Assembly (NCBI RefSeq): GCF_018736045.1
Contig: NZ_CP076133.1
Location: 248,001-312,000 of the forward strand
DNA length: 64,000 nt
Origin: Flammeovirga yaeyamensis
GTDB lineage: Bacteria; Bacteroidota; Bacteroidia; Cytophagales; Flammeovirgaceae
Direction of reading: 5' to 3'
Position numbers and translations under genes: made by a program. The notes below the pieces were generated by a model. The model ran no database searches. It saw only the letters and a program-made list of their open reading frames with translations, and had not been told where the DNA came from. Every line of letters starts with the position of its first letter. Position 1 is the first letter of the stretch. Below are positions 45,705 to 55,530 of this stretch, piece by piece.

Positions 45705-47429
45705 ATGAATATTGTAAGTAAAATACATAAGATATCATTGGGATTAGCATTCTTGGGAATGACTATCGGAATGGAATCTTGTACAACTCAGAAAGAGTAT
45801 AGTCAGAGTAACGACATCGACTATCCTCAACCGAAAATAAACGACACCGACCTTCAAAATCCAACCGTAATTGGTGAACCTTTTGTGATTGTTGGTGAAA
45901 ACTTCAAGAATGCAAAAGTTTACCTTGGTGAGGTTCCTTGTGCGAACATCACTGTGAGTGCATCAGAAGATACGATTAGAGCAACCCTGCCAAGAATCTT
46001 TGATACCTCTCAATTGAGAGTCATCAACGCTTACAAACAAGAGGCGGCTTCTGAATCGGAATACGAACCTGTGTATCCTTTAACTGAAAATGTTGAATAC
46101 CCTACTTTTATAACCAGAGGTCAGGTATTTGCTATCAAGGGAACGAATGTAGATTTGATCTATCAAGTAATTATTGATGGACAAACAATTGAAGTGGATG
46201 GTGCTAAAGGAAATCCATCTCAGATTAATGTGTTGGCTCCATCCAACTTACCTGATGAGGTAACGATCAAGGTATTTACAATGAATCCTGATTCGAATGT
46301 TCCTGATTCAAATCCAATTTCTGTGGAAGACGCGGGTGAATTCTTCGATCCGGTGGAGCCAGTAGTACTATTTGATTTTGAAGATGGTGTCAACCCATAC
46401 GAACCGGGTGATGTGACTCCAGAAAACGGCTTAGATAGTGGCAACGGGATATCAAAAGGTAGAGGCGAGCATTACTTAACTGTAAGAAAAGCAGATGGTG
46501 ATGGTTGGACCTCTTGGATGGGTCAGTTATACTATGGCGATCCAATCGACTTAGTCACTTTTACTGATCCTCACTTAACATTCCAAATCAACTCTGAATC
46601 GTCTCAAGGTTACTTCCAATTGGAATTGGGTCAGAATGGCAATAGCAATGGTGCCGATTTTAAGGCAAGTAATACGGGTAACGATGGGGACAACTATGTG
46701 TTCAGAGCTACAAATAATGAATGGCAATGGGTGACTGTTAGCCTTAAAGAATTAGAGTTAGCCGATTGGGGTGGCGGATTAGCTGCTGTCGATATCAAAG
46801 GAACTTTAGATTTTGTAAAACTATCTTTCAAACAAGGTAACGGTGGTAACCCTTATATCTTGAACCTGGATAATGTGATGATCACTGATGGTCCTATCAT
46901 CGTAGCAAAAGAACTAGAAGACTTCGAAACGGCTACTTACAAATGGGATGATGCTGGTGCTGGTGTGACACACAGTATCGATGGAGGAAGCATGAACGCG
47001 CATGTTGGCGATCATTACATCCACGCTCATTTAGATGGTGCTTCTTCTTGGACTTGGACAGGTGCTTTGGAGATGGACAACTCAAATAATATCGACTTAT
47101 CTGGAGTTGTTGATCCTCACCTTTCGTTCTGGGTAAACACTGGATCGGCAAAAGGTAACTTACAGTTCGAGATCTTCCAAAATGAAACAAAATTTGGTGG
47201 TAATATCGATACCGAAAATTACTCAGTGCAAACCAATGGAGAGTGGCAATTATATACTTTCCGTCTAAGCACAATGGCTTGGAGTAACTGGGGCGGTGAT
47301 GCTGAAAAACCTGACTTCGAAGGCTCTTTAGATTACATCAAATTAGGCTTCTCTACAGGTAACATCGATGGAGAACGCTACGAAACTAACGTAGATGGTA
47401 TCCTGATATCTGATGGACCGATGTTCTAA
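45705..47429 (+). CDS. Surface glycan-binding lipoprotein (SusE/F-position, IPT/TIG domains)
   Basis: 574 residues. Lipobox GMESC (C26), then one or two IPT/TIG-like Ig domains (~45-200; VIGEPFVIVGENFKNAKVYLG, then FITRGQVFAIKGTNV). Two homologous ~180-residue beta-sandwich domains follow (~222-395 and ~405-574). Each has FDFEDG or DFETA, GDHY/GEHY, SWMGQLYYGD or SWTWTGAL, DPHLxFxxN, and a closing LDYIKL or LDFVKL followed by ISDGP or ITDGP. The aromatic residues in these domains suit binding of beta-mannan. It is the third gene of the SusCD operon, ended by a strong terminator. Not an enzyme as far as can be seen. Confidence 0.85.
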   Translation: MNIVSKIHKISLGLAFLGMTIGMESCTTQKEYSQSNDIDYPQPKINDTDLQNPTVIGEPFVIVGENFKNAKVYLGEVPCANITVSASEDTIRATLPRIFDTSQLRVINAYKQEAASESEYEPVYPLTENVEYPTFITRGQVFAIKGTNVDLIYQVIIDGQTIEVDGAKGNPSQINVLAPSNLPDEVTIKVFTMNPDSNVPDSNPISVEDAGEFFDPVEPVVLFDFEDGVNPYEPGDVTPENGLDSGNGISKGRGEHYLTVRKADGDGWTSWMGQLYYGDPIDLVTFTDPHLTFQINSESSQGYFQLELGQNGNSNGADFKASNTGNDGDNYVFRATNNEWQWVTVSLKELELADWGGGLAAVDIKGTLDFVKLSFKQGNGGNPYILNLDNVMITDGPIIVAKELEDFETATYKWDDAGAGVTHSIDGGSMNAHVGDHYIHAHLDGASSWTWTGALEMDNSNNIDLSGVVDPHLSFWVNTGSAKGNLQFEIFQNETKFGGNIDTENYSVQTNGEWQLYTFRLSTMAWSNWGGDAEKPDFEGSLDYIKLGFSTGNIDGERYETNVDGILISDGPMF

Positions 47430-47454
47430 AGAAATTTCATTTCTGTTAAATAGC

Positions 47455-47490
47455 AACTCCTGCTCGACCTTGGTTGGGCAGGAGTTTTTT
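47455..47490 (+). terminator. Terminator of the SusCD operon
   Basis: AACTCCTGC (47455-47463) pairs with GCAGGAGTT (47478-47486), extended inside by a TCGACC / GGTTGG partial stem, followed by a T run. Confidence 0.9.
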
Positions 47491-47691
47491 GTATTCAAGA
47501 AAAAAAATTTATCCCCCCTACCCACCTCGTACCACTAAAATAAAACCCAAAAATTCAGTTTTTGTCTAGTCTAAAACCTTTGGAAATGAGTACTATTCAA
47601 AGTAATTGGCCAACGAAATGAAGATGCTATTTCTAAATATCTAAACTTAAACCGAGCCTAATACGACAAGGCTTTACTTAACTTTTTTGAA

Positions 47692-49203
47692 ATGAAAAAC
47701 TTTTATTTAATCTTATTACTCTCATTTAATTTGGGACATTTGGTAAACGCCCAAGAATGGAGTAACATTCCAGTGCCTGCTTATGCTGGACCGGGTAATA
47801 CTTGGGAACTTCAGAGCAATCTTTCTGATGATTTCAACTACAATTTCAATGCTGTAAACTACAAATCGAACTTTGGTAATGGAAAGTGGTATAACTTCTA
47901 CCATAATGGTTGGGACGGACCGGGAACTACTTACTGGACCTACAACAAGGTGAAAGTGGATGGCGATAATTTGGTCATCACAGTAGCTAAAAGCAACAAC
48001 ACTTCTAAAATGGGCATTCCTGGAGTATTTTCTGGTTGTGTGACATCAAATAATCGGGTGGTTTATCCTGTTTATGTGGAATCGGCTATTAGTGTCGCCA
48101 ACATTTCTTTAGCTTCATGTTTTTGGCTGTTAAGTCCGGACGATACTCAAGAAATTGATATCATCGAGAACTATGGTAATGTGCCTTGGTTCAAACAATT
48201 TACCCACATCAGTCACCACTCTTTTATTCGTACTCCGTTTACTGATTATCAACCCAAAGATTGGAACAGTTGGTACAACGATAATCGAGTAACAGCCAAT
48301 TATGGCTGGGGTGATTGGTGCTGGAATAATGGCAATAGAAGATACATGCGAATGGGTGTTTATTGGGTTGGTCCAAAACACTTTGAATATTATATCGATG
48401 GTCAGTTAGTAAGAGTGATGTACCATAATGCTACTGCGACAAAAGTAAATGGAACATGGGAATATCAGTATTTCAATTCCATGAATGGACAGTTTCCTGC
48501 CAATAATGCGAATGGTTATACGGCAGTAACGACCTATGCCACAGGATCTGTTTATAATTTCTCGACCATACAAGCGGCTAGTAATAATTCGAACGGTATT
48601 AGTGTAATTGATCCTGGGAATTTCCAAGGTGGAGCAGGCTTTACTAAAGCGATGGATATTATTATAAATGTGGAATCTCAACAATGGTTAGCGCTAAATC
48701 ACACGCCTTCTGATGCAGATTTGGCTAGTTCAGCAAGAAACCAAATGAAGGTAGATTGGGTGAGGGTTTACAAACCAAAGAGTTCTTCTGGTGGTGGATC
48801 AAATGGTACTACATGTGCTGATGCTCCTGATTATAATGGGAACTCAAATAGTTACTCTGCTGGTCAATATGTAATTAACGGTGGAATTTTATATAGAAAA
48901 CGAAGCGATGGGCAATGGGATTGGATTGCCAACTGTAACAGCTCATCAAGAGTATCAGAATTAGTCATTGAGGACATTCCTGAAGCTCAAATCGCCTTAT
49001 CTCCGAATCCTGCAAAAGGTTTTGTAAAGATCAGCGGTCTTGGGGAAGGTTCGTACCAAGCAGAGATTGTGACTATGCAAGGTCAGATTCTTTCTACTCA
49101 AACGGTTAGTCGAGCAACCAATACACTATCAACTGCCGACCTTTCTCCGGGAGTTTATATAATTAAAGTAGCCGGTGAAGCTCAAAAGCTAATCGTTCGC
49201 TAA
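47692..49203 (+). CDS. GH16 beta-agarase-like enzyme with CBM5/12-like module and T9SS tail
   Basis: 503 residues. Signal peptide (1-20), GH16 domain (~22-363) with the catalytic motif EIDIIE (nucleophile E154, D156, acid/base E159), and agarase-like features: SLASCFWLLSPDDTQ before the motif, HISHHSFIRTPF after it, and AMDIIINVESQQW near the end. A Ser/Gly linker leads to a short CBM5/12-like module (~373-408; YSAGQYVINGGILYRKRSDGQW) and a T9SS sorting tail from ALSPNPAKGFV. The best guess is an endo-beta-agarase (GH16_16 type); porphyranase or another galactanase is possible. It is monocistronic, with a terminator on each side. Confidence 0.85.
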   Translation: MKNFYLILLLSFNLGHLVNAQEWSNIPVPAYAGPGNTWELQSNLSDDFNYNFNAVNYKSNFGNGKWYNFYHNGWDGPGTTYWTYNKVKVDGDNLVITVAKSNNTSKMGIPGVFSGCVTSNNRVVYPVYVESAISVANISLASCFWLLSPDDTQEIDIIENYGNVPWFKQFTHISHHSFIRTPFTDYQPKDWNSWYNDNRVTANYGWGDWCWNNGNRRYMRMGVYWVGPKHFEYYIDGQLVRVMYHNATATKVNGTWEYQYFNSMNGQFPANNANGYTAVTTYATGSVYNFSTIQAASNNSNGISVIDPGNFQGGAGFTKAMDIIINVESQQWLALNHTPSDADLASSARNQMKVDWVRVYKPKSSSGGGSNGTTCADAPDYNGNSNSYSAGQYVINGGILYRKRSDGQWDWIANCNSSSRVSELVIEDIPEAQIALSPNPAKGFVKISGLGEGSYQAEIVTMQGQILSTQTVSRATNTLSTADLSPGVYIIKVAGEAQKLIVR

Positions 49204-49229
49204 ATAATTTTCTCATCTTCATTTTTAGG

Positions 49230-49258
49230 AGGAGCTTCAATACGTTGGGGCTCCTTTT
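49230..49258 (+). terminator. Terminator of the GH16 gene
   Basis: AGGAGC (49230-49235) and GCTCCT (49250-49255), followed by TTT, 27 nt past the stop. Confidence 0.6.
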
Positions 49259-49387
49259 AAGTTTAATGTGTTTTTTTTTATTTCTCCATTTCAACTAAAT
49301 TGCGCAACAAGTTGATAACTACTTCAATATCTGTTCTATCAACTACTATAATATGAAAATGTAAATCGACAAACTTATTATTAACTA

Positions 49388-50914
49388 ATGAAAAACATTC
49401 TACTAACACTCACTTTCTGTGTGCATTTTTTTGTGGCCTTTGGTCAAAATGTGAACCCAGAAAATGGTCCTCTATTCCCGGAAAATGAAGTCAACCGTGT
49501 AGATATTACGATGGACCCTGCCGACTTAGCGTTTTTATTGGCTCCCGGAAATGAAGAAAATAGGGAATACAAATACTGTATCTTCGAATTTTCGAACTCT
49601 CAGCTTACGGATTCCCTTCATAATGTAGGCATTCGTTTAAGAGGAAATACTTCTCGTTATGCTCCTAAAAAATCATTTAAAATCTCCTTCAACAAATTTA
49701 TTAAAGGACGTCAGTTTCATGGGGAAAAGAAGTTTAATCTGAGAGCTGAACATAACGATCCAACACATTCTCGAGAAAAATCACTTTTAAAGTTTTTTAT
49801 CGAAGAGGATATTCCATCTGCAAGAAGCAGTCATGTTGCCTTGTATATCAACGGTAATTATCATGGTGTATATCTCAACACAGAACAAATCGACGATCTC
49901 TTTTTAATTTCTCGCTTTGGCGATGATGATGGAAAATTATACAAAGGGAACTACGGTGCCGACCTCACTAACGACCCTAACCTTTACATGAATGATGATA
50001 TTTATGAAATTGAAGAAGGTGATGAAGCAGATAGAAATGAGTTAGCCGCTTTTCTGGACAGTATCAATATTCTAAATGGAGAGGCTTTTAGTGCATACAT
50101 AGAAAGAAACTTTGATGTAGAAACGTACATCAAAACGTTGGCCATAGAACACCTCTCCGGACACTGGGACAATTATTCATACAACAAAAATAACTTTTTG
50201 ATCTATTGGGATGAAAGCAAAAATCTTTGGACTTACCTTCCTTACGATTTGGATAACACCTATGGCATCGATTGGGTGGGGGAAGATTGGGGTATCAGAG
50301 ACCTTAATGATTGGATTCACCCCGACCAAGCTCGTCCTCTAGCACAAAAGATATTAGACCAACCAGGGTATAGAAACGAATACAATGAATATCTATTATC
50401 ATTTATCGACAAGACCTTTAACAATACACATCTCGACCCTTACTTCAATGCACAAAAAGCACTTTTAAGAGATTATATTGATAGAGATACCTATTACACG
50501 ACCAACTACGGTTGGACAGTAACTGATTATGACAAAGCCTTCTCTGCTCCTCTTGGTGGACATGTGGATTATGGTATTTCTGATTTTATAGAAACAAGAG
50601 TACGTTATGCTCGTCAACAGATTGTGATCACAAGTATTGAAGATGATTTATTAAACGCTCATGTAACCGTTTATCCTAATCCAACAAGCGATTATTTGAT
50701 AGTAAATATGGGTGAAATCAGTTACAACAGAAGCATTATCACTTTGTATAATTTGAATGGACAGATTGTGGGAAGATGGGGTAAAAAGCCGACACAAGGC
50801 ACAAGAATTCCATTAGATAGGATCAAAAGTGGAAATTATATTTTAGGAATAGAATATGAAACCGCTCAAGGAAGTTGGAAAAGTTTAATGGGAAAGAAAG
50901 TGATCATCAACTAA
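49388..50914 (+). CDS. CotH-family protein with T9SS tail
   Basis: 508 residues. Signal peptide (1-19), then a CotH kinase-like domain: VGIRLRGNTSRYAPKKSFKI (the G-loop-like region with RGN), KKFNLRAEHNDPTHSREK, INGNYHGVYLNTEQID, KNNFLIYWD and the acidic YDLDNTYG motif that corresponds to the catalytic DLDxxFG. The last ~75 residues (VYPNPTSDYLIV to the end) form a T9SS sorting domain. CotH kinases phosphorylate secreted proteins; in Bacteroidota such exported members are common and mostly untested. Single gene, 184 nt after the GH16 gene, with which it may share regulation. Confidence 0.85.
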   Translation: MKNILLTLTFCVHFFVAFGQNVNPENGPLFPENEVNRVDITMDPADLAFLLAPGNEENREYKYCIFEFSNSQLTDSLHNVGIRLRGNTSRYAPKKSFKISFNKFIKGRQFHGEKKFNLRAEHNDPTHSREKSLLKFFIEEDIPSARSSHVALYINGNYHGVYLNTEQIDDLFLISRFGDDDGKLYKGNYGADLTNDPNLYMNDDIYEIEEGDEADRNELAAFLDSINILNGEAFSAYIERNFDVETYIKTLAIEHLSGHWDNYSYNKNNFLIYWDESKNLWTYLPYDLDNTYGIDWVGEDWGIRDLNDWIHPDQARPLAQKILDQPGYRNEYNEYLLSFIDKTFNNTHLDPYFNAQKALLRDYIDRDTYYTTNYGWTVTDYDKAFSAPLGGHVDYGISDFIETRVRYARQQIVITSIEDDLLNAHVTVYPNPTSDYLIVNMGEISYNRSIITLYNLNGQIVGRWGKKPTQGTRIPLDRIKSGNYILGIEYETAQGSWKSLMGKKVIIN

Positions 50915-50929
50915 GAATATGACAAGAGT

Positions 50930-50960
50930 GAGGCAGTGTAAAAAACGCTGTCTCCTATTT
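50930..50960. terminator. Probable bidirectional terminator between CotH and the histidine kinase
   Basis: GAGGCAG (50930-50936) pairs with CTGTCTC (50948-50954) with one G-T pair; the loop is A-rich and TATTTT follows. The two genes converge here. Confidence 0.5.
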
Positions 50961-50966
50961 TAAGCT

Positions 50967-52541
50967 TTACTTGGCTATTGTAAAAAACACGGTCGTCCCC
51001 TCACCAATTTTTGATTCCATCCAAATTTTCCCCTTATGCATATCAATTACTTTTTGACAATAAGCAAGTCCTATTCCAGTACCTGAGTATTCATCATGTC
51101 TATGTAATTTCTGAAAAATCATAAATATTTTATCAAAGTATTTTTCTTCAATACCAATTCCGTTATCAGAAATCCAGAATTTGTATTCGTTCGTTTGTTC
51201 TTCGGCATTGATTGTAATAATTGGGGGAGTCTTTTCTTTAGAAAATTTCAGGCTGTTCACGATTAAATTTTGAAATAAATTTATCAAATCAAGCTTATAC
51301 CCATTTACCTTTAACGGTTTTCCCTTATAAGTGATACACGCCTGTTTTTCTTGAATTAAGCTATGTAGATCTGTTTTTAAATCCACAATAATTTTCTCGA
51401 CATCAATCTCTTTTTGATAAGACTTTTTCCCAATCTTAGTATATTCTAAAAGCTCTTTAATAAGTGCTCTCATTCTAAAAGAGCTTTCAGTAATTACCTC
51501 AATACTCTTTTGCCCTATCTCACTCATTTTATCTTTTTCTTTGATCAAAAAATTAGAGAAGGAGATGATAGAGTTTAAAGGTTCCTGCAAATCGTGAGAG
51601 GTGATATAGGTAAACTGTTCAAGTTCTTTATTCCTGTTTTCAAGATTATTTTTGATGTTAGTAAGGTCATTTTCTACTTCTTTCCTAATAATAATCTCTG
51701 TCTCTAGTTCTTCTTTTGATACAATTGTTGTTTTCAGTTCTAGTAATACTGATTCTATAAACTGAGCCAAGTTGCCAAACTCGTTTGCCTTTTGAATTTC
51801 GAATGTATAATCTAAGTTTCCTTTACCAATGTGTTCAAGACCCACTTGTAATTTCTGAATTGGAATACGGATAGAACGGTAGATATAAGTAAAAACAATA
51901 CTTATAATGATCAATGTAAAACCAAAAAGTCCAATGAGTAAATAATTGGTTGTCTCTTTGATTTGCTCAGGTTCTGGACTTCTAATTTTCAATAACCTTA
52001 ATTCTTCTGCTTCAATATCAGATAACAGCATTCGAATTTCATCCATAAATAACTTGCCCGAATCGTTATTGACAATTTCTTTGGCGGCTTCATAACCTTT
52101 GTTCTTTCTTAAGTAGATTGTAAGATCTAATTCTTCAATTTTCTTATCCACCACCAATTTAAGAGAGTCAATTCTTTGGGTTTGATTTATGTTGTCGGAA
52201 GTAAGCTTTCTTATAGAGCTAATTTCTTGATAAATCCTTTTTTTACCTTCAATAAACGGTTCTAAATATTCGATTTTACCAGTAATAAGAAATCCTCTTT
52301 GTCCCGTTTCTAAATCGACCAATAAAGCTTCAATATTTCCAAGTTGCGTAAGCACTTCTTGGGTATGCAACACCCAATCGGCACTTTTTATGATTCTATT
52401 CGAGTTATAGTAAGAAATGAAAATGGAGAGTAATACGCATACGGTAACAATCACAAATCCAATAAAAACTTGTGTTGTGATACTTATATTTTTTAATGAG
52501 AATTTATTTATAACGGGATTATTAGGTTTTAAAAATTCCAT
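50967..52541 (-). CDS. CHASE3-HAMP sensor histidine kinase
   Basis: 524 residues. Membrane helices at ~23-43 and ~199-220 flank a periplasmic CHASE3 domain, recognisable by VDLETGQRGFLITG (about 75-88). HAMP (~222-275) is followed by a coiled coil, HisKA with H316 in YITSHDLQEPLNSI, and HATPase_c with NLIVNSLKF, ISDNGIGIEEKYF, FQKLHRHDEYSGTGIGLA. The HDLQEPL type of H-box is usual for orphan Bacteroidota kinases related to phytochrome and CHASE kinases. No response regulator is adjacent, so its partner lies elsewhere. The signal is unknown. Confidence 0.92.
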   Translation of the reverse strand: MEFLKPNNPVINKFSLKNISITTQVFIGFVIVTVCVLLSIFISYYNSNRIIKSADWVLHTQEVLTQLGNIEALLVDLETGQRGFLITGKIEYLEPFIEGKKRIYQEISSIRKLTSDNINQTQRIDSLKLVVDKKIEELDLTIYLRKNKGYEAAKEIVNNDSGKLFMDEIRMLLSDIEAEELRLLKIRSPEPEQIKETTNYLLIGLFGFTLIIISIVFTYIYRSIRIPIQKLQVGLEHIGKGNLDYTFEIQKANEFGNLAQFIESVLLELKTTIVSKEELETEIIIRKEVENDLTNIKNNLENRNKELEQFTYITSHDLQEPLNSIISFSNFLIKEKDKMSEIGQKSIEVITESSFRMRALIKELLEYTKIGKKSYQKEIDVEKIIVDLKTDLHSLIQEKQACITYKGKPLKVNGYKLDLINLFQNLIVNSLKFSKEKTPPIITINAEEQTNEYKFWISDNGIGIEEKYFDKIFMIFQKLHRHDEYSGTGIGLAYCQKVIDMHKGKIWMESKIGEGTTVFFTIAK

Positions 52542-52565
52542 TTAATTTTCTTTTCTTCATTATGC

Positions 52566-52593
52566 CCCTTTAATTTGAATCCTAATTAAAGGG
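52566..52593. other. Perfect 10-bp hairpin in the histidine-kinase leader
   Basis: CCCTTTAATT (52566-52575) and AATTAAAGGG (52584-52593) with an 8-nt loop, 25 nt upstream of the kinase ATG. No T run follows on either strand, so a leader structure or protein site is more likely than a terminator. Nothing else notable in the gap 52542-52862. Confidence 0.4.
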
Positions 52594-52862
52594 TAGTAGT
52601 CAATATGGGTTATTACAGCAATGAGTTAATAATAAGGTCCTTTGAAGAAGGTTAAACTTTTACTTCGTCTTACCTTCTCCAAAACTCCTAATATAATTTA
52701 TAAATCAATTTTGTCTTTATCCTCTTTTTCCCCTTATGTTATAATTTTATCACCCAAAATTCCTCCCTACTATTAAAATTTTATTCATTCTAAATTAACT
52801 CACCAACATTTAAGTAATAATAGAGTATCACATATCATCATTAAATCCTTACTATTCATACA

Positions 52863-53429
52863 CTACTTCTTAGGTAGCCTATTTTTCACAAGAGCAATTT
52901 GACCCATATGATTTGCAGAGTGCTCCATCACATGAAACCATACCCAATGATTATTGATTCCTTCCTCTATATTTTCCGCAAACCAAGCGTCATCTTTTTT
53001 CTTTAGACCATCGAGTGTTTTTTGTCTGATTTTATCCCATAAATCAAGATAATATTTAATGGGTTTTCCTTTTAGATCATCTCGACTATGATCTCCTAAG
53101 CTACTGGCAATTAACCAAAATTCTTCTTCTTGTTTATCCCATGCTCTACCTTCTAAAGTCTCTACTTGATAATAGGCTTCAGTCGCCACCAAATGCATAA
53201 TTAAAGCACCAATTGAGTTAGCTTGATCGTCAAACATATAATCCGTTTCTTTTTGATCGAGGTCTTTGGTCATTTCGGTAATTCTACCTTTCAAGTCTTC
53301 CAACATATCGACCATTATTCCGATCTGAGGTGAATATCCTTTTGTTGGCTTTATTTCGTATTGTGCCTGTGCTAAAGAAAATGTAAAACATAATTGGAGT
53401 AGTAGAAAGTATTTTATTTTGAATTTCAT
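52863..53429 (-). CDS. Exported DinB-family protein
   Basis: 188 residues. Residues 1-22 are a signal peptide (LLLQLCFTFSLAQAQ), followed by a DinB/YfiT four-helix bundle with the metal-binding histidine triad H79 (IMHLVATE), H170 and H174 (MEHSANHMGQI). DinB-like proteins are often thiol-dependent transferases or metal-binding proteins; most are cytoplasmic, so the signal peptide is notable. The length without the signal fits the family. It stands alone, with over 200 nt on each side. Substrate unknown. Confidence 0.85.
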   Translation of the reverse strand: MKFKIKYFLLLQLCFTFSLAQAQYEIKPTKGYSPQIGIMVDMLEDLKGRITEMTKDLDQKETDYMFDDQANSIGALIMHLVATEAYYQVETLEGRAWDKQEEEFWLIASSLGDHSRDDLKGKPIKYYLDLWDKIRQKTLDGLKKKDDAWFAENIEEGINNHWVWFHVMEHSANHMGQIALVKNRLPKK

Positions 53430-53671
53430 GAGTATAGTGTGTATTAATTAAAGATGTTCAGTTAGAGAGTGATTTATCAAGTAGCTGAACTTAACAATGA
53501 AATAAAATAGATGATTCTTATTTAATTCGTCCATCTATCTTAAATGTTGACACAATGAAGGTAGATAATGTACAAAATTACCTATTTCTTAAAAGATGGT
53601 GCTGTAGAAATGATATTGTGATGTCTTTAATATAACTTGGATAAATGATTTTTAGCTTTGTCAATATATAA

Positions 53672-54169
53672 TTAATCCAATCCTATGTCTTCAAATAGCA
53701 CCTTTTCTATAAAAAATCTATTGAGATTTGTTTCTAAGCCTACTCTTCTATGTACAATTGTGATTTGATAAAAATTCCAATCATTATCTAATATAATTGA
53801 TTGACTTTTAATCTTTTGACCATCTTTTAGGACACTAAGTGTTTTTTCACCTGAAGTTAGTTCAATATCATGAATACTATTTATTGCTTCGAAAGTATTC
53901 CCTGCCCAAACATTGTTATCATCAATATAAATTGTTAGCGAATCTGATGTATTTCTAGTTGAATCTCCCCGGGGAGGATCTATTACAATATTGTGTATCA
54001 TAAAAGACCTTTTCTGAGTGTTATTGGACTGATGATTATTGACTACATTATTATATTCAAATGACATAACCAAAAGCATCATAAACATTGAAGTTCCCAT
54101 AATTACCAAAATAGTTTTTGAAATAAATGGTTTATCTCTATTTTTCTTATGTTTTAAACCTCTATTCAT
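53672..54169 (-). CDS. Single-pass membrane protein, unknown
   Basis: 165 residues. A very basic N-terminus (MNRGLKHKKNRDKPF) precedes one helix (~18-36), giving an N-in, C-out topology with an outer domain of ~125 residues that looks beta-rich (DSLTIYIDDNNVWAGN, LTSGEKTLSVLKDGQKI, YQITIVHRRVG). No family recognised. It lies 22 nt after another single-helix protein gene, and both probably form a two-gene operon. Confidence 0.6.
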   Translation of the reverse strand: MNRGLKHKKNRDKPFISKTILVIMGTSMFMMLLVMSFEYNNVVNNHQSNNTQKRSFMIHNIVIDPPRGDSTRNTSDSLTIYIDDNNVWAGNTFEAINSIHDIELTSGEKTLSVLKDGQKIKSQSIILDNDWNFYQITIVHRRVGLETNLNRFFIEKVLFEDIGLD

Positions 54170-54191
54170 TTAATGGATTTGATTATTCATA

Positions 54192-54770
54192 TTAATCACG
54201 CTTTATAGTAATTTGTATTTCTTCGTCATTTCCAAAACCGTATATCATAAATTCATCTGCCCCTCCTTTTAAATCTAAAGAGTACTCTTTAAAATCTTGG
54301 ATTTCTTTTGTTTGACCACTTTCGAACTCGTAAAAATACAATGGCATTTTAATGATTTCTTTTTCATCACTGTTCAATTCTACTTTTTGTACAAAAACAC
54401 CTTCAATTATTTCTTGCCTAAAGTCAGTAAAGTATCCGTCAAAAAAGTCAGAATCTTTTGAAGAAGCATATTTTCCTATGTTATTCTCTTCTAGTTTTTC
54501 AGATAATACTTTGGGTAGTTTCTCCGCTTCACAATATTTCCATTTGATCTCTAAAAATTCATTATTAATCTCTGTGTTCCAATCATAGGGATTAAAATCA
54601 CTTTTTTTAGAAAACAACTTATTTAAAAAAGAATATAATCCTACAATCAATATAATTGGTAAAAGAATAATAATAATTATTGATGCTACTCCAAATACTA
54701 AAAAGTCCGCCCACTTGCTACTCTTAGTGAGTATTGGAATTTTATTGATATGAATTTTTAGATTTTTCAT
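54192..54770 (-). CDS. Single-pass membrane protein, unknown
   Basis: 192 residues with one long hydrophobic segment (~26-50) and an acidic, soluble C-terminal part of ~140 residues (KLPKVLSEKLEENNIGKYA, ELNSDEKEIIKMPLYFYEFES, DEFMIYGFGNDEEIQITIKRD). No family recognised. Probably co-transcribed with the gene at 53672-54169, whose ATG follows its stop by 22 nt. Confidence 0.6.
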   Translation of the reverse strand: MKNLKIHINKIPILTKSSKWADFLVFGVASIIIIILLPIILIVGLYSFLNKLFSKKSDFNPYDWNTEINNEFLEIKWKYCEAEKLPKVLSEKLEENNIGKYASSKDSDFFDGYFTDFRQEIIEGVFVQKVELNSDEKEIIKMPLYFYEFESGQTKEIQDFKEYSLDLKGGADEFMIYGFGNDEEIQITIKRD

Positions 54771-54951
54771 TGATGAGGATGTAAATAATATTTTACAGTA
54801 TCATAAAATAATGACCATACCCCTATGTGTTTGAGTCAACTATGATTTAAGCTGAAGTTTGGGTGAAGTTAATTATTTCTTCCTTTTAAAATACCATTAG
54901 TATTTTCTGAATCGGGGGAGAAAAATTTGAATTCGTTTGATTGCTCTTTTT

Positions 54952-55530
54952 TTATTGAAAGAAATATTTTTTGTTTGTCACTATATAATCAAACAGCGTT
55001 TTGTGTATTTGTTTTATCATACCCTCACCTAAAAGTTCATCATTTTTTGTTTTAATACCTTGGCATTGTTCTAAAATATAGGGCTTAATATCATTCATGT
55101 TATCCTGTATGAATTGCTTATTAGTTTCATCATTTACAAAATAATATAACTCTTGATGGTAAATACTCAGCTCTAGTTTTAAATCTAACTCATTTAAGAT
55201 ATCAATTACCGCATGACTAAAATAATAGAAATTATAGAAGAATTCGTCAATAACAACAGAGTAAACATAAGTCTGTAATATACCAAAAAGCCAAATGACT
55301 TTCTGTGGTCTATTTAGTTTTAACCAATAATTTTGAAAATCATTGTTATTTTTAAATGTGCTCGGAGTATTGGAATTTTCATCTATATATTCAACTAAAC
55401 GTGAGTAGGGATTATCTTCAAAATCATAGTCTACCCAATCAAAATCGTTTTCTAAAAAAAGATCTTTTTTACTTTTCGAATAATAGATTACTTCTGTTTG
55501 ATTACCATCATTTAATCTTAATAATTCCAC
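54952..55530 (-). CDS. Soluble protein of unknown function, uncertain start
   Basis: 192 residues from a GTG codon at 55530. There is no ATG nearby: the frame stays open upstream for 31 more codons, to a TAG a few nt after the stop of the MCE gene, and that stretch reads like protein (ISFQLVQSNSKTKLFLTP). So the gene either starts at GTG (or a rarer codon) or has lost its 5' end. The protein is acidic, Tyr/Phe/Asn-rich, likely helical in its second half, with no signal peptide or membrane helix. No family recognised. Confidence 0.55.
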   Translation of the reverse strand: MELLRLNDGNQTEVIYYSKSKKDLFLENDFDWVDYDFEDNPYSRLVEYIDENSNTPSTFKNNNDFQNYWLKLNRPQKVIWLFGILQTYVYSVVIDEFFYNFYYFSHAVIDILNELDLKLELSIYHQELYYFVNDETNKQFIQDNMNDIKPYILEQCQGIKTKNDELLGEGMIKQIHKTLFDYIVTNKKYFFQ

